A DNA stretch of 64,000 nucleotides. It comes from Propionicimonas paludicola (lineage in GTDB: Bacteria; Actinomycetota; Actinomycetes; Propionibacteriales; Propionibacteriaceae). Below, one piece after another: positions 53,875-63,017 of this stretch. The notes under the pieces were generated by a model. It was not told the origin of the DNA. It searched no databases and was given only the letters and a program-made list of their open reading frames with translations. A program made the position numbers and the translations under genes. The stretch is from assembly GCF_002563675.1 (NCBI RefSeq), contig NZ_PDJC01000001.1, positions 372,001 through 436,000 on the forward strand, read 5' to 3'. Within the stretch, counting starts at the first letter, position 1. The number at the start of each line of letters is the position of its first letter.

Positions 53875-54911
53875 CCCGCGACACGCTGGGCCTGGTGGAG
53901 AGCCCAGCGCAGTTCCTGCACCTGCTGGAGTGGTGCTACGCCGAGCGTGCCGCCGACCGGACCAGGGCGATCGTGCTCGCACCGCGGCAGCCGCACGCGA
54001 CCGCCCAGCTGCGCGAGCTGGCCGAGTTCGCCACCGAGGAGGGGCTGGACGTCGAGTGGCGTGAGCCGCGGGCGTCGGCCATGGCCTTCGCGGGCACGCT
54101 GCGCCAGCTGTGGCGGCCGATGACCAAGGCCCGGCGACTGGTGATCGGAGATCCCTTCTCGGGCCTGATCCAGACTCTGTTGCCGGCAACTCGAGCCCAG
54201 CAGTTGGTCGTGGTCGACGACGGCACTGCCACCATGGAGTTCGCCGCTCAGTACGCCGCCTCCGGCGCGCTCCGCCGGTGGGACTCTCGGCCCTCGGCGA
54301 TGGATCTGCCCCGGTCGGTGCTCGGCCAGCAGGCCCGACGGATCCTGGCCGGCGGCAAGCTGCGGCTGTTCACGGTGATGCCGATCGCCGGCGTCCCGGC
54401 CAGCCGGATCCAGCACAACCGCTACTCCTGGCTGCATGGACGGTTCGCGCCGCCTCAGGTGACCGGCGGAGTCGACGTGATCGGCTCCTCGCTGGTCGAG
54501 TCGGGGGTGGCCGACCGGGCCGCGTATCTGCACCGGGTGGCTGCGATCGCCAGCACGTCCGGTGCCCCCGGACGCTACCTGGCACACCGCCGCGAGGATC
54601 CGGAGAAGCTGGCTGAACTGAGCCGCGCCACCGGGCTGCGGGTGGTGCGGCCGCAGCTGCCACTCGAGATCGAACTGCGTCGGGGGCCCGTGGCCAGGCG
54701 CGTGGTGAGCTTCCCGTCCTCGGTCGGCTACACGCTGCCGGTGGCGCTGGGTGGGCTGCCGGTGCACTACCAGTTCGAGCCCGTGCCCGAGGAGATGCTC
54801 GGGGTGGGCGTCACTCAGCGGGCCAGGGAGTTCCTGGACAAGATCTCGACGGACCTTCGCAATGCCCGGCTGTGGGTGCCGGAGTCGAGCCCGCTCAGTG
54901 CTTCGGCGTGA
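53871..54911 (+). CDS. Polysialyltransferase-like protein
   Basis: This 346-residue protein starts in ATGA on the neuB stop. It has an N-terminal Rossmann-like half (LGLVESPAQFLHLLEWCY, later QQLVVVDDGTATMEFAAQY) and a C-terminal half with VDVIGSSLVESGV, AAYLHRVAA, RYLAHRREDPEKL and VSFPSSVGYTLPVAL. The HRREDPEKL and SFPSSVG pair corresponds to the His-Pro/Ser-Ser region of bacterial alpha-2,8-polysialyltransferases and GT52 proteins. It likely adds nonulosonate residues to a surface polymer. Its end overlaps the end of the convergent membrane gene by 17 bases. Confidence 0.7.
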   Translation: MTRDTLGLVESPAQFLHLLEWCYAERAADRTRAIVLAPRQPHATAQLRELAEFATEEGLDVEWREPRASAMAFAGTLRQLWRPMTKARRLVIGDPFSGLIQTLLPATRAQQLVVVDDGTATMEFAAQYAASGALRRWDSRPSAMDLPRSVLGQQARRILAGGKLRLFTVMPIAGVPASRIQHNRYSWLHGRFAPPQVTGGVDVIGSSLVESGVADRAAYLHRVAAIASTSGAPGRYLAHRREDPEKLAELSRATGLRVVRPQLPLEIELRRGPVARRVVSFPSSVGYTLPVALGGLPVHYQFEPVPEEMLGVGVTQRAREFLDKISTDLRNARLWVPESSPLSASA

Positions 54912-55206
54912 AGACCGGCATGAGCCCGTTGAAGGTGATCGTCCAGCCCATGCCGTGCGCAGCGATATAGCCAATGCCCAGCGCGACTGAGCCGAGCACG
55001 ATCGCGAACAGCAGGTAGGCGACCAGCCGTCCGATCAGGTTCGGCTTGACGATCACGCCGGCTCCGTGGACTTCGGCGTCCCCGCCGATGCCCCAGGCCA
55101 GTGCCCGGATTCCGGCGGCGAACAGGGTCGGCAGGCCGGCCCCGAGAACGATGGCCACCAGCAGCACCCGCCAAGCGCCGTCCAATGCAGCGAGTAGTTG
55201 CTCCAT
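54895..55206 (-). CDS. Small membrane protein paired with the PiT transporter
   Basis: This 103-residue protein has two to three membrane helices (about 12-40 and 60-85) and a short polar tail. It starts at an ATG overlapping the PiT gene's stop, so the two are co-translated. Mycobacteria also have a small membrane protein gene after pitA, suggesting an accessory subunit or regulator. The function is unknown. Confidence 0.75.
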   Translation of the reverse strand: MEQLLAALDGAWRVLLVAIVLGAGLPTLFAAGIRALAWGIGGDAEVHGAGVIVKPNLIGRLVAYLLFAIVLGSVALGIGYIAAHGMGWTITFNGLMPVFTPKH

Positions 55207-56447
55207 CAGTGGGTACCTCCTGCGACCGGGGCGGCGTCCTTTTCGGCGCGATCCTTCGGCTCTTCCCAGGCGTCGTTGACGTTGTGGTGGCTGATCGGAT
55301 CACGCTTGGAGTGCCACCACATGTAGAGAGCGGCGGCGCACATGATGGCGAAGACGACGAAGGCGCCCGCACCCTGGCCGAGGAGATGGCCGATCCACCA
55401 CATGCCGGCGCCGACCAGTCCGGCCAACGGCAGCGTGGTCAGCCAGGCCAGCGCCATCCGGCCGGCCACGTTCCAGCGGACGGCTGCGCCGCGGCGGCCC
55501 AGGCCGGAGCCAAGGATCGAACCGGTGCAGACGTGCGTGGTGGACAGCGCGAAGCCGAGCTGGCTGGAGGTCAGGATCACCGCGGCGGACGCGCTCTCGG
55601 CGGCCATGCCCTGCGGCGAGGAGATCTCGACCAGGCCCTTGCCCATGGTCCGGATGATCCGCCAGCCGCCGATGTAGGTGCCCGAGGCGATCGCGAGGGC
55701 ACAGGCAAACTTCACCCACAGTGGAATGTCGGTGGTGGACGTCCAGGCGCCGTTGGCGATCAGGGCCAAGGTGACCACGCCCATGGTCTTCTGCGCGTCG
55801 TTGGTGCCGTGCGAGAGCGAGAGCAGCGAGGCGGTGAAGATCTGGCCCCAGCGGAAGCCGGCCTCCTGGTAGCGCCGGGCCACGCCTTGGGTGAGTTTGA
55901 AGACGAGTTTGGTGCCGATGTAGGCGACGACGATGGCGATGGCCGGCGAGAGCAAGGCGGGTAGCACCACCTTGCCCACCACTCCGTCGAGGTGATAGCC
56001 CTCACCGACCCACTTGACGCCCTGCCAGCCCATCGAGGCCACGGTGGCTCCGATCAGTCCGCCGAACAGAGCGTGCGAGGAGCTGGACGGCAGCCCCCAC
56101 AGCCAGGTGAGGATGTTCCAGATGATGGCTCCGGCGAGGCCGGCCATCAGAATCAGCAGCAGGCCGTGGCCGTCGTCGGCCATCAACTCCGGCTTTGGAC
56201 TGCCGTCGGGGTTCTGGATCCGGATCACCGCATTCGTGACCGTCACGGCAACCTCGACCGACAGGAACGCGCCGACCAGGTTCAGGACTGCGGACAGGCT
56301 GACCGCAGCCTTCGGGCTGAGCGCGCGGGTGGCGATGGAGGTGGCCATTGCGTTAGCCGTGTCATGAAAGCCGTTGGTGAAGTCGAAGGCTAATGCTGTG
56401 ACAACAACTAGCGACAGGAGTATGAACTCAGGGGTCACACTGATCAT
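55206..56447 (-). CDS. pitA: PiT family inorganic phosphate transporter
   Basis: This 413-residue low-affinity phosphate/metal symporter has two repeated PHO4 halves. The first signature is near residue 24 ([21 protein letters not shown]) and the second in [19 protein letters not shown] near residue 215. A further [19 protein letters not shown] and the late [14 protein letters not shown] occur in both halves' order. About ten helices are predicted by eye, with a cytoplasmic C-terminal tail. It heads a two-gene unit. Confidence 0.95.
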   Translation of the reverse strand: MISVTPEFILLSLVVVTALAFDFTNGFHDTANAMATSIATRALSPKAAVSLSAVLNLVGAFLSVEVAVTVTNAVIRIQNPDGSPKPELMADDGHGLLLILMAGLAGAIIWNILTWLWGLPSSSSHALFGGLIGATVASMGWQGVKWVGEGYHLDGVVGKVVLPALLSPAIAIVVAYIGTKLVFKLTQGVARRYQEAGFRWGQIFTASLLSLSHGTNDAQKTMGVVTLALIANGAWTSTTDIPLWVKFACALAIASGTYIGGWRIIRTMGKGLVEISSPQGMAAESASAAVILTSSQLGFALSTTHVCTGSILGSGLGRRGAAVRWNVAGRMALAWLTTLPLAGLVGAGMWWIGHLLGQGAGAFVVFAIMCAAALYMWWHSKRDPISHHNVNDAWEEPKDRAEKDAAPVAGGTH

Positions 56448-56560
56448 GGTAAGGGCAGCCGGGCTGTATTCCGAAAGCGGTCAATGGCTAGCCTCTCAGT
56501 TCCCGCTCAGCTGCGCTGGGAGCGGTATCGTCCGCTCGTCCGGGCGGATAACCGGCGACC

Positions 56561-56576
56561 GATAAGATGGTCCATC
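56561..56576 (+). promoter_or_regulatory. Leaderless promoter of metG (-10 TAAGAT)
   Basis: TAAGAT at 56563-56568 is eight bases before GTG 56577. No ribosome site is present, so initiation on a leaderless message is expected. Confidence 0.5.
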
Positions 56577-58361
56577 GTGAGTTCCCGCATCCTGGCAGCA
56601 GTTGCCTGGCCCTACGCCAACGGCCCTCGTCATATCGGTCACGTCTCCGGCTTCGGCGTCCCCTCGGACGTCTTCGCCCGCTACCAGCGAATGGCCGGCA
56701 ACCAGGTGCTGATGGTCTCCGGCACCGATGAGCACGGCACGGCCATCCAGGTGCAGGCCGACAAGGAGGGCCTCACCCCGCAGCAGACCGCCGACAAGTA
56801 TCACCAGGTGATCGCCGAGGATCTGCAGGCGCTGGGCTGCTCCTACGACCTCTACACCCGCACCACCACGCTGAACCACCGCGCGGTCGTCCAGGAGCTG
56901 TTCCGGACGCTGCACGACAACGGCTACGTGGTCGCCCAGACCGAGATGGGCGCCATCTCGCCGTCCACCGGACGCACCCTGCCCGACCGCTACATCGAGG
57001 GCACCTGCCCGGTGTGTGGCTATGACGGCGCCCGTGGCGACCAGTGCGACAACTGTGGACGCCAGCTCGACCCGATCGACCTGATCAACCCCAAGTCCCG
57101 GATCAACGGCGAGGTGCCAGAGTTCATCGAGACCGAGCACTTCTTCCTGGATCTGCCGGCGCTGGCCGGGGCCCTGGGGGAGTGGCTGGCCACCCGCACC
57201 GACTGGCGTCCGAACGTCATGAAGTTCAGCCTGAACCTGCTCAAGGAGCTGCGTCCCCGGGCGATCACCCGCGACCTGGACTGGGGCGTCCCGATCCCGC
57301 TGGAGGGCTGGGAGGACGCGTCCATGAAGCGGATCTACGTCTGGTTCGACGCGGTGGTCGGCTACCTGTCGGCTGCGGTCGAATGGGCGCAGCGCTCCGG
57401 CGATCCGGACGCCTGGAAGCTGTGGTGGCAGTCGAGCGAGGCGAGCTCGTACTACTTCATGGGCAAGGACAACATCACCTTCCACTCGGTGATCTGGCCG
57501 GCCATCCTGCTGGGCGCCAATGGCTCCGGCGACAAGGGCGGACACGGCTCGGCGTTCAGCCCGCTGAACCTGCCCACCGAGGTGGTCTCCTCGGAGTACC
57601 TGACCATGTCGGGCTCGAAGCTGGCTTCCTCGCGCGGCCACGTCATCTACGTCCGCGACTTCCTGGCCGAGTTCGGCCCGGACGCGCTGCGCTACTTCAT
57701 CGCGGTCAACGGCCCGGAGAACCAGGACACCGACTTCACCTGGGAGGAGTTCGTCCGGCGCAACAACTTCGAGCTGGCCAATGAGTGGGGCAACCTGGTC
57801 AACCGGTCGATCTCGATGGCGCACAAGAACGTCGGGGCCATCCCGGTCGCCGGTGAGTTGACCGAAGCCGATCAGGCCCTGCTGGACGCGTCCAAGGCGG
57901 CCTTCGACGTGGTCGGCGACCTGTGGGGCCGCTGCAAGTTCAAGCAGGCCACCACTGAGGCCATGCGGGTGGTCTCGCTGGCCAACAAGTACATCTCCGA
58001 TCAGGAGCCGTGGAAGCTGAAGGACGATCCGGCCCGCCGCGACACCGTCCTGCACGTGGCGCTGCAGGTGGTCTCGGACGCCAACACCCTGCTCACCCCG
58101 CTGTTGCCGCATGCGGCCCAGAAGATCTTCGAGGCCCTCGGCGGCCAGGGAGTCTGGGCGGCTCAGCCGGAGCTGCGCACGGTCAGCCAGGAGGGCGGCC
58201 CGGACTACCCGGTGCTGACCGGCGACTACGTCAATCAGCAGGCGGTCTGGGCTTCGCGTCCGATCGTCGCGGGGACGCCGCTGGCCAAGCCGACGCCGCT
58301 GTTCACCAAGCTGGACGAGACTCTGGCCGAGACCGGCCCGTCCTGGGCTCCGATCGGCTGA
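56577..58361 (+). CDS. metG: Methionyl-tRNA synthetase
   Basis: This 594-residue class I synthetase charges tRNA-Met. It has HIGH at residues 19-22, a zinc knuckle [18 protein letters not shown] in the connective peptide, [15 protein letters not shown], and the anticodon domain with [13 protein letters not shown]. The KMSKS loop reads KLASS (348-352 in [10 protein letters not shown]), a deviation known from one actinobacterial MetRS type with a serine-rich loop. GTG 56577 was chosen from the leaderless promoter spacing; the frame is open further upstream. It is not followed by same-strand genes. Confidence 0.95.
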   Translation: MSSRILAAVAWPYANGPRHIGHVSGFGVPSDVFARYQRMAGNQVLMVSGTDEHGTAIQVQADKEGLTPQQTADKYHQVIAEDLQALGCSYDLYTRTTTLNHRAVVQELFRTLHDNGYVVAQTEMGAISPSTGRTLPDRYIEGTCPVCGYDGARGDQCDNCGRQLDPIDLINPKSRINGEVPEFIETEHFFLDLPALAGALGEWLATRTDWRPNVMKFSLNLLKELRPRAITRDLDWGVPIPLEGWEDASMKRIYVWFDAVVGYLSAAVEWAQRSGDPDAWKLWWQSSEASSYYFMGKDNITFHSVIWPAILLGANGSGDKGGHGSAFSPLNLPTEVVSSEYLTMSGSKLASSRGHVIYVRDFLAEFGPDALRYFIAVNGPENQDTDFTWEEFVRRNNFELANEWGNLVNRSISMAHKNVGAIPVAGELTEADQALLDASKAAFDVVGDLWGRCKFKQATTEAMRVVSLANKYISDQEPWKLKDDPARRDTVLHVALQVVSDANTLLTPLLPHAAQKIFEALGGQGVWAAQPELRTVSQEGGPDYPVLTGDYVNQQAVWASRPIVAGTPLAKPTPLFTKLDETLAETGPSWAPIG

Positions 58362-58382
58362 GCCTCCAGGCGGGCGCTGGGG

Positions 58383-58961
58383 TCAGCCGAGGTGGGCGAT
58401 CGCGGCGCGCATCGACATCGGGGTGAAGCCGGCGTCCATGGCCTTGCGGCGCAGCGCGGGTTGCGCCTTGCGCAGCGCCCAGCCGCGGCGGATGGCGATC
58501 AGCGGGGGCTTGCGCTTCTTGGCGAAGTCCCGACGCAACCGCAGCAGGTAGACCAGGCCGGCCGGACGATCCAGGTAGATCGGCTCGACGTCCAGCCCGG
58601 CGACTCGGCAGTGGGCCAGGAACTCGATGGCGAAGATGCCTTCCACAGTGAGGCAGTGGCATCCGTCCAGGTGCACCCGGTGGCTGCCCACCCGGCGGCT
58701 CTCGGTGATCGAGTAGTCCGGGGCCACCAGCTCACCGGTGGTCAGCAGCTCCTGCAGCCCAGCCAGCGCACCGGCCGCGTCCCAGGAGGCCGGATCGTCC
58801 CAGTCGGGGATGCCCAGGTTCGTGCTCGGCATGTCGGGGTGGTCGGCGTCGAAGTAGTAGTCGTCCAGCCGCAGAGTCGGGCAACCGGCGGCCAGCGCCA
58901 GGCGCGACTTTCCGCTGCCCGACGCGCCGGCGATCAGGATGATCCGAGGGGTCGTGCTCAC
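58383..58961 (-). CDS. Uridine kinase-like P-loop protein
   Basis: This 192-residue P-loop kinase has Walker A GASGSGKSRLAL at the N-terminus, the substrate-side LRLDDYYFDADHPDMP, DWDDPASWD and the Walker-B-like VHLDGCHCLTVEGIFAIEFL, ending in an Arg/Lys-rich helix. It resembles uridine kinase/phosphoribulokinase family proteins and may phosphorylate a nucleoside. GTG 58961 overlaps the stop of the upstream phosphohexomutase in GTGA. With the purine phosphorylase upstream it forms a nucleoside-related set. Confidence 0.8.
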   Translation of the reverse strand: MSTTPRIILIAGASGSGKSRLALAAGCPTLRLDDYYFDADHPDMPSTNLGIPDWDDPASWDAAGALAGLQELLTTGELVAPDYSITESRRVGSHRVHLDGCHCLTVEGIFAIEFLAHCRVAGLDVEPIYLDRPAGLVYLLRLRRDFAKKRKPPLIAIRRGWALRKAQPALRRKAMDAGFTPMSMRAAIAHLG

Positions 58962-60592
58962 AGGCCCAGCGCTCGAGCCATCTCGTCGCGCGCCTGCGAC
59001 ATCAGGGTGGACGCCTGGGCCCGGTCGGCGGCCAGGTCGGCCCCCGGTGCCAGCGCGACCTGCAGGTAGCACTTCAGCTTCGGCTCGGTCCCGGACGGAC
59101 GGACGACCACGCGCACCCGCCGCCCGCTGAACAGCACGCCATCGGTGGGCAGCAGGTCGGCGCTGCCGCGGGCCAGATCGACGACCTCGACCGGCTCACC
59201 GGCCAGCGCCGCGGGCGGAGCCTGCCGGATCCGGGCCATGGCTGCGGTGATCAAGCTGAGATCGGAGACCCGGAACGACAGCTGCGAGGTCAGGTGAACA
59301 CCGTAGTCAGTGGCGATCTGATCGAGCCGCTCGGCGATGCTGGAACCGTCCGCCTTGAGCCGGGCGGCCAGAGCCAGTACCCGCAAGGCCGTGGTAATTC
59401 CGTCCTTGTCGGGGACGGCGGCCGGGTCGGTGCAGTAGCCGATCGCCTCTTCGTAGCCGAAGACCAGTCCGGGCACCCGTCCGATCCACTTGAAGCCGGT
59501 CAGGGTGGTCTGGAACGGCTGGCCGTGGGCGGCGGCCATGGTGGCGAGCAGCGTGCTGGAGACCACCGAGCAGGCGTAGACCCCGGCCGTGCTGCGGCGC
59601 AGCGCATCGTCGGCCAGCAGCCAGCCCAACTCGTCCCCACTGAGCATCCGCCAGGTCCCGGCGAACGGCGCGGCGATGGCGCAGCGGTCGGCGTCGGGAT
59701 CGTTGGCGATGGCGATGTCGGCCTCGACCGTGCGGGCCAGTGCCAACGCCAGGTCGATCGCTCCCGGCTCCTCGGGGTTGGGGAAGGCGACGGTCGGGAA
59801 GTCCGGATCGGGCTGCTGCTGCTCGGCCACCTGGTGCGGGGCCGGGAAGCCGGTGGCCGCCACCAGCTGGTCGACGATCGCGCCGCCGACGCCGTGCATG
59901 GCCGTGTAGACCCAGTTGAGCTCCCGCGGGGTCGCCGGATCGACCAGCGAGGCCGCGCGGGCCAGATAGCCGGCCACCAGGTCGTCCCCGATCATCCGGT
60001 AGTCGTCGCTGCGCGGGATCTCGGCCAGCGGACGGGCAGCTGCCGCATCGATCCGGGCTGCGATCTCGGCGTCGGCCGGCGGCACGATCTGGGAGCCGTC
60101 ACCCAGGTAGACCTTGTAGCCGTTGTCCTGCGGCGGGTTGTGCGAGGCCGTGACCACCACGGCCGCGGCGCAGGAGAAGTGCCCGATCCCGAAGGCGACC
60201 ACCGGCGTGGGCAGCGCCCGGTCGCACAGCAGCGGACGCAGCCCGGCGCCAGCCAGGATCTCGGCGGTGTCCTTGGCGAAGACCGCGGAGTTGTGCCGGG
60301 CGTCGTGACCGACGACCACCGGGGAGCCGGCCAGGCCCTGATCGAGCAGGTACAGCGCCAACCCGGCGGCGGCCTGGCTGACCAGCACCCGGTTCATCCG
60401 GGCGGGGCCGGGGCCGAGTCGTCCACGCAGCCCGGCGGTGCCGAACTCCAGACGTCCGGCGAAGGCGGAGGAGAGCTCGGCCTCGGCGGCGGCATCACCG
60501 GCCTCGGCCCGCTCCAGCAGCCCGCGCAGCTCAGCGGCGGTGGCCGGGTCCGGATCGTCCCGCAGCCAGGCCTGGATCAACTCGTGCGACAT
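58958..60592 (-). CDS. Phospho-sugar mutase (phosphoglucomutase/phosphomannomutase type)
   Basis: This 544-residue alpha-D-phosphohexomutase has the catalytic phosphoserine in VVTASHNPPQDNGYKVYLG, the metal loop IANDPDADRCAIA, the sugar loop GYEEAIGYC and the C-terminal phosphate loop VRPSGTEPKLKCYLQ. The length and the domain 1 start FGTAGLRGRLGPGPARMN suit PgmB/phosphopentomutase-like enzymes. With the purine phosphorylase nine bases upstream on the same strand, a phosphopentomutase role in nucleoside breakdown is plausible. Confidence 0.9.
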   Translation of the reverse strand: MSHELIQAWLRDDPDPATAAELRGLLERAEAGDAAAEAELSSAFAGRLEFGTAGLRGRLGPGPARMNRVLVSQAAAGLALYLLDQGLAGSPVVVGHDARHNSAVFAKDTAEILAGAGLRPLLCDRALPTPVVAFGIGHFSCAAAVVVTASHNPPQDNGYKVYLGDGSQIVPPADAEIAARIDAAAARPLAEIPRSDDYRMIGDDLVAGYLARAASLVDPATPRELNWVYTAMHGVGGAIVDQLVAATGFPAPHQVAEQQQPDPDFPTVAFPNPEEPGAIDLALALARTVEADIAIANDPDADRCAIAAPFAGTWRMLSGDELGWLLADDALRRSTAGVYACSVVSSTLLATMAAAHGQPFQTTLTGFKWIGRVPGLVFGYEEAIGYCTDPAAVPDKDGITTALRVLALAARLKADGSSIAERLDQIATDYGVHLTSQLSFRVSDLSLITAAMARIRQAPPAALAGEPVEVVDLARGSADLLPTDGVLFSGRRVRVVVRPSGTEPKLKCYLQVALAPGADLAADRAQASTLMSQARDEMARALGL

Positions 60593-60601
60593 GGTGAACC
60601 C

Positions 60602-61408
60602 CTAGAGCCGTTCCAGCAGCCCGGCCAGGAGGCCGCGCAGCCGGGGCTCGGCAGCCTTGCCCGCGGCGATCACTTCGGAGTGGTCCAGCGGGGTCGGCGA
60701 GATGCCGGCGCCCAGGTTGGTGACCAGCGAGATGCCGAGCACCTCGAGCCCCGCCTCGCGCGCCGCAATGGTCTCCAGCGTGGTCGACATGCCGACCAGG
60801 TCGCCACCGAGCACCTTGGCCATCCGCACCTCGGCCGGAGTCTCGTACTGCGGCCCGGGGAACTGGACGTAGACGCCCTCGGGCAGCCCGGGATCGACCT
60901 GATGGGCCAAGTCGCGCAGTCGCGGCGAGTAGGCCTGGGTGAGGTCGATGAAGGTGGCTCCGGTCAGCGGGGTGGCCGCGGTCAGATTGATGTGGTCGCG
61001 CAGCAGCACCGGGGTGCCCGGGCCCCACTCGGGGTTCAGGCCGCCACAGCCATTGGTCAGCACCAGGGTGTCGGCACCGGCGGCGGCCGCCGTCCGGACG
61101 CCATGGACGACTGCGGCGACGCCGCGTCCCTCGTAGTAGTGGGTGCGACCGCTGAAGAAGGCGGCCACCTTGCCGGCCGAGGTCCGGGCCAGCCGCAACG
61201 TGCCGCCGTGACCGGCAACGACCGGCTTGGCGAAGCCGGGCAGTTCGGCCAGCTCGACCTCCCCGATCGTCTCGCCGAGCTCGAGCGAGGCACCCGACCA
61301 GCCCGATCCGAGGACGAGAGCGAGGTCGATCTTGGTGAGATTGAAGCGGCTGAGCAGGGTCTGGGCGGCGTGTTCAGCCAGCTGTGCGGGTTCGTTGGTC
61401 GCGGTCAC
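60602..61408 (-). CDS. punA: Purine nucleoside phosphorylase
   Basis: This 268-residue trimeric-type phosphorylase splits inosine or guanosine with phosphate to free base and ribose-1-phosphate. LVLGSGWSG is the phosphate-loop start, GRTHYYEGRG the phosphate and ribose site, LVLTNGCGGLN and VYVQFPGPQYETPAE shape the active site, and GMSTTLETIAA and TNLGAGIS follow in family order. The GTG start is six bases after TATCAT (minus strand), a leaderless layout. It heads the mutase and kinase genes, and its product fits adenosine and cytidine deamination by the genes at 50 kb. Confidence 0.94.
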   Translation of the reverse strand: MTATNEPAQLAEHAAQTLLSRFNLTKIDLALVLGSGWSGASLELGETIGEVELAELPGFAKPVVAGHGGTLRLARTSAGKVAAFFSGRTHYYEGRGVAAVVHGVRTAAAAGADTLVLTNGCGGLNPEWGPGTPVLLRDHINLTAATPLTGATFIDLTQAYSPRLRDLAHQVDPGLPEGVYVQFPGPQYETPAEVRMAKVLGGDLVGMSTTLETIAAREAGLEVLGISLVTNLGAGISPTPLDHSEVIAAGKAAEPRLRGLLAGLLERL

Positions 61409-61453
61409 CCCACGATGATAACGACGCCTGGGCTCGATGGCTCCTTGGCGGAG

Positions 61454-61921
61454 TCAGCCCTGCGGATCGGCGGTGTCCGGCTCGGTTTCGTCGGGTTCAT
61501 CGGCGAGCTCCAGCAGGCTGCGTCGCCGCCCGGGTTGCAGCGCAGTCGCGACGGCCAGAGCGATCAGCAGCCCGACCAGCAGCAGCGCCTGCCCCAGGTG
61601 GACGAGTGGTCGTGGCCCGGTCACGTAGGCCAGCGCCATCGTGGTGGCTCCGGCGATGCCGAGGATCCCGGACCCGGTCAGGGTCAGCCGCGAACGCCGT
61701 CCGGCCGGTCGGGCCCGCATTGCCAAGATCCCGAGCGCAGCCGCCAACGACACCGAGATCGGCAGCATCGCCAGCTCGAGAAGCACCGACTGTGCCGGGG
61801 TGGCTTCAGGCAGTCCGAGGATCACCATGGCGATGCTGACCACCACGCCGGCGATCGCCACGGCGATCAGGCCGGCTCGCAACAGGTCGGTGCGCAGCGC
61901 CGGCGGACGGGGGTTGCTCAT
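61454..61921 (-). CDS. Four-helix membrane protein of unknown function
   Basis: This 155-residue protein has about four hydrophobic segments (15-40, 45-70, 80-105 and 108-130) and an acidic C-terminal tail rich in Asp, Glu and Pro. Its start overlaps the LacI gene's stop, so both are co-transcribed. No family is recognised. Confidence 0.7.
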   Translation of the reverse strand: MSNPRPPALRTDLLRAGLIAVAIAGVVVSIAMVILGLPEATPAQSVLLELAMLPISVSLAAALGILAMRARPAGRRSRLTLTGSGILGIAGATTMALAYVTGPRPLVHLGQALLLVGLLIALAVATALQPGRRRSLLELADEPDETEPDTADPQG

Positions 61922-62931
61922 CGGCTCGGAACCGGCGCCGTCGACTCCCGCACCACCAAGGTGGTGGCCAGGGTCAGGTGAGACTCCTCGAGCTCGGCGC
62001 CCTCGAGCAGCCGCAGCAAGGTCTCCATGGCGAGTCGGCCCATCTGGTACAGCGGCTGCGCGATCGTGGTCAGCGGGGTCCGGAACTGGCTGGCATCCGG
62101 GACGTCGTCGAAGCCAACCACCGAGAGATCCTCCGGTACCCGCAGACCGAGCTCGTTGGCCACTTCGATCGTGCGAATCGCAGTCAGGTCGTTGGCGGCG
62201 AACACCGCGGTCGGTCGATCAGGACGATCCAGCAGCGCGCGGGCCGGGGCCGTGGCCGAGTCCGGACGGAAGCCGCCGATCTCGATCAGCGTCGGGTCGA
62301 CCGGGATGCCCGCTGCCTGGAGCGCGCGGCGGTAGCCCGCCTCGCGCAGTTGAGCCGAGTTGAGGTCGGGGCGTCCGGCAAGCATGGCGATCCGCCGATG
62401 GCCGAGGCTGAGCAGGTAGTTCACCGCTAGTTCGGCGCCGGTGAGGCTGTCGGAATCGATGGTGGGCATCGAGCTCGAACCGGCGTGTGGATCCAGTGCC
62501 ACCACCGGGATCCGGTAGTCGGGATCGGAGACGGTCGGCGTGACCAGCACGGCCCCGTCGATCAGCGTCCCACTCAGCCGGGCCAGCGAACGAAGCTCCC
62601 AGCCGTAGCGTGGGTCCGGCCCGATCCGACCCGAGTAGGCGAGCAACTCGTAGCCGCTGCCTTCGGCGGCCTGGCCGAGGCCCTTGAGCAGCTCGGTGCT
62701 GAACGGCTCGAACTCGGCCACCAGCACGCCCAGCACGCCGGTGCGCTGAGAGCGCAGGCTGCGGGCACCCAGACTGGACTCGTAGCCCAGTTCGGCGATC
62801 ACCCGGCGGACGTGCTCAGCGGTGCGCTCGGACACGCCGTAGCGGGCGTTGATCACCTTGGAGACGGTTGAGACCGACACCCCCGCCGAGCGCGCCACAT
62901 CGACGATGGTCGCATTCACGCGGGTGGGCAC
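61918..62931 (-). CDS. LacI family transcriptional regulator
   Basis: This 337-residue protein has the N-terminal LacI helix-turn-helix ([25 protein letters not shown]-type, residues 8-33), a hinge helix, and a periplasmic-binding-like sugar domain (from [19 protein letters not shown] to [18 protein letters not shown]). The start GTG 62931 follows TACACT by six bases and was preferred over the frame opening at 62979. The near-perfect palindrome at 62956-62973 covers its -35 region, so it probably represses itself. It may also act on the ROK gene or the small membrane gene. The sugar ligand is unknown. Confidence 0.9.
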   Translation of the reverse strand: MPTRVNATIVDVARSAGVSVSTVSKVINARYGVSERTAEHVRRVIAELGYESSLGARSLRSQRTGVLGVLVAEFEPFSTELLKGLGQAAEGSGYELLAYSGRIGPDPRYGWELRSLARLSGTLIDGAVLVTPTVSDPDYRIPVVALDPHAGSSSMPTIDSDSLTGAELAVNYLLSLGHRRIAMLAGRPDLNSAQLREAGYRRALQAAGIPVDPTLIEIGGFRPDSATAPARALLDRPDRPTAVFAANDLTAIRTIEVANELGLRVPEDLSVVGFDDVPDASQFRTPLTTIAQPLYQMGRLAMETLLRLLEGAELEESHLTLATTLVVRESTAPVPSR

Positions 62932-62955
62932 GAGCTGAGTGTAAGCCCGCTGAGC

Positions 62956-62973
62956 AACGATATCGATAACGTT
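62956..62973. promoter_or_regulatory. LacI-type operator palindrome
   Basis: AACGATATCGATAACGTT is an 18-base palindrome with one mismatched pair and the central CG typical of LacI-family sites. It overlaps the expected -35 region of the lacI-like gene. Confidence 0.65.
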
Positions 62974-63017
62974 TCCCAATTCATCAGGAAGCAGTTATCG
63001 GTCGAAGATCGACTGGC

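Noticed and set aside
61412-61424. TGATAACGACG, matching part of the REP-like unit
   Set aside because: Only 11 bases match and they form the TATCAT promoter of the purine phosphorylase.
59294-61981. 895-codon plus-strand frame across the phosphohexomutase and phosphorylase genes
   Set aside because: It is antisense to two clear enzymes; the product is a Gly/Arg/Gln-rich sequence without motifs.
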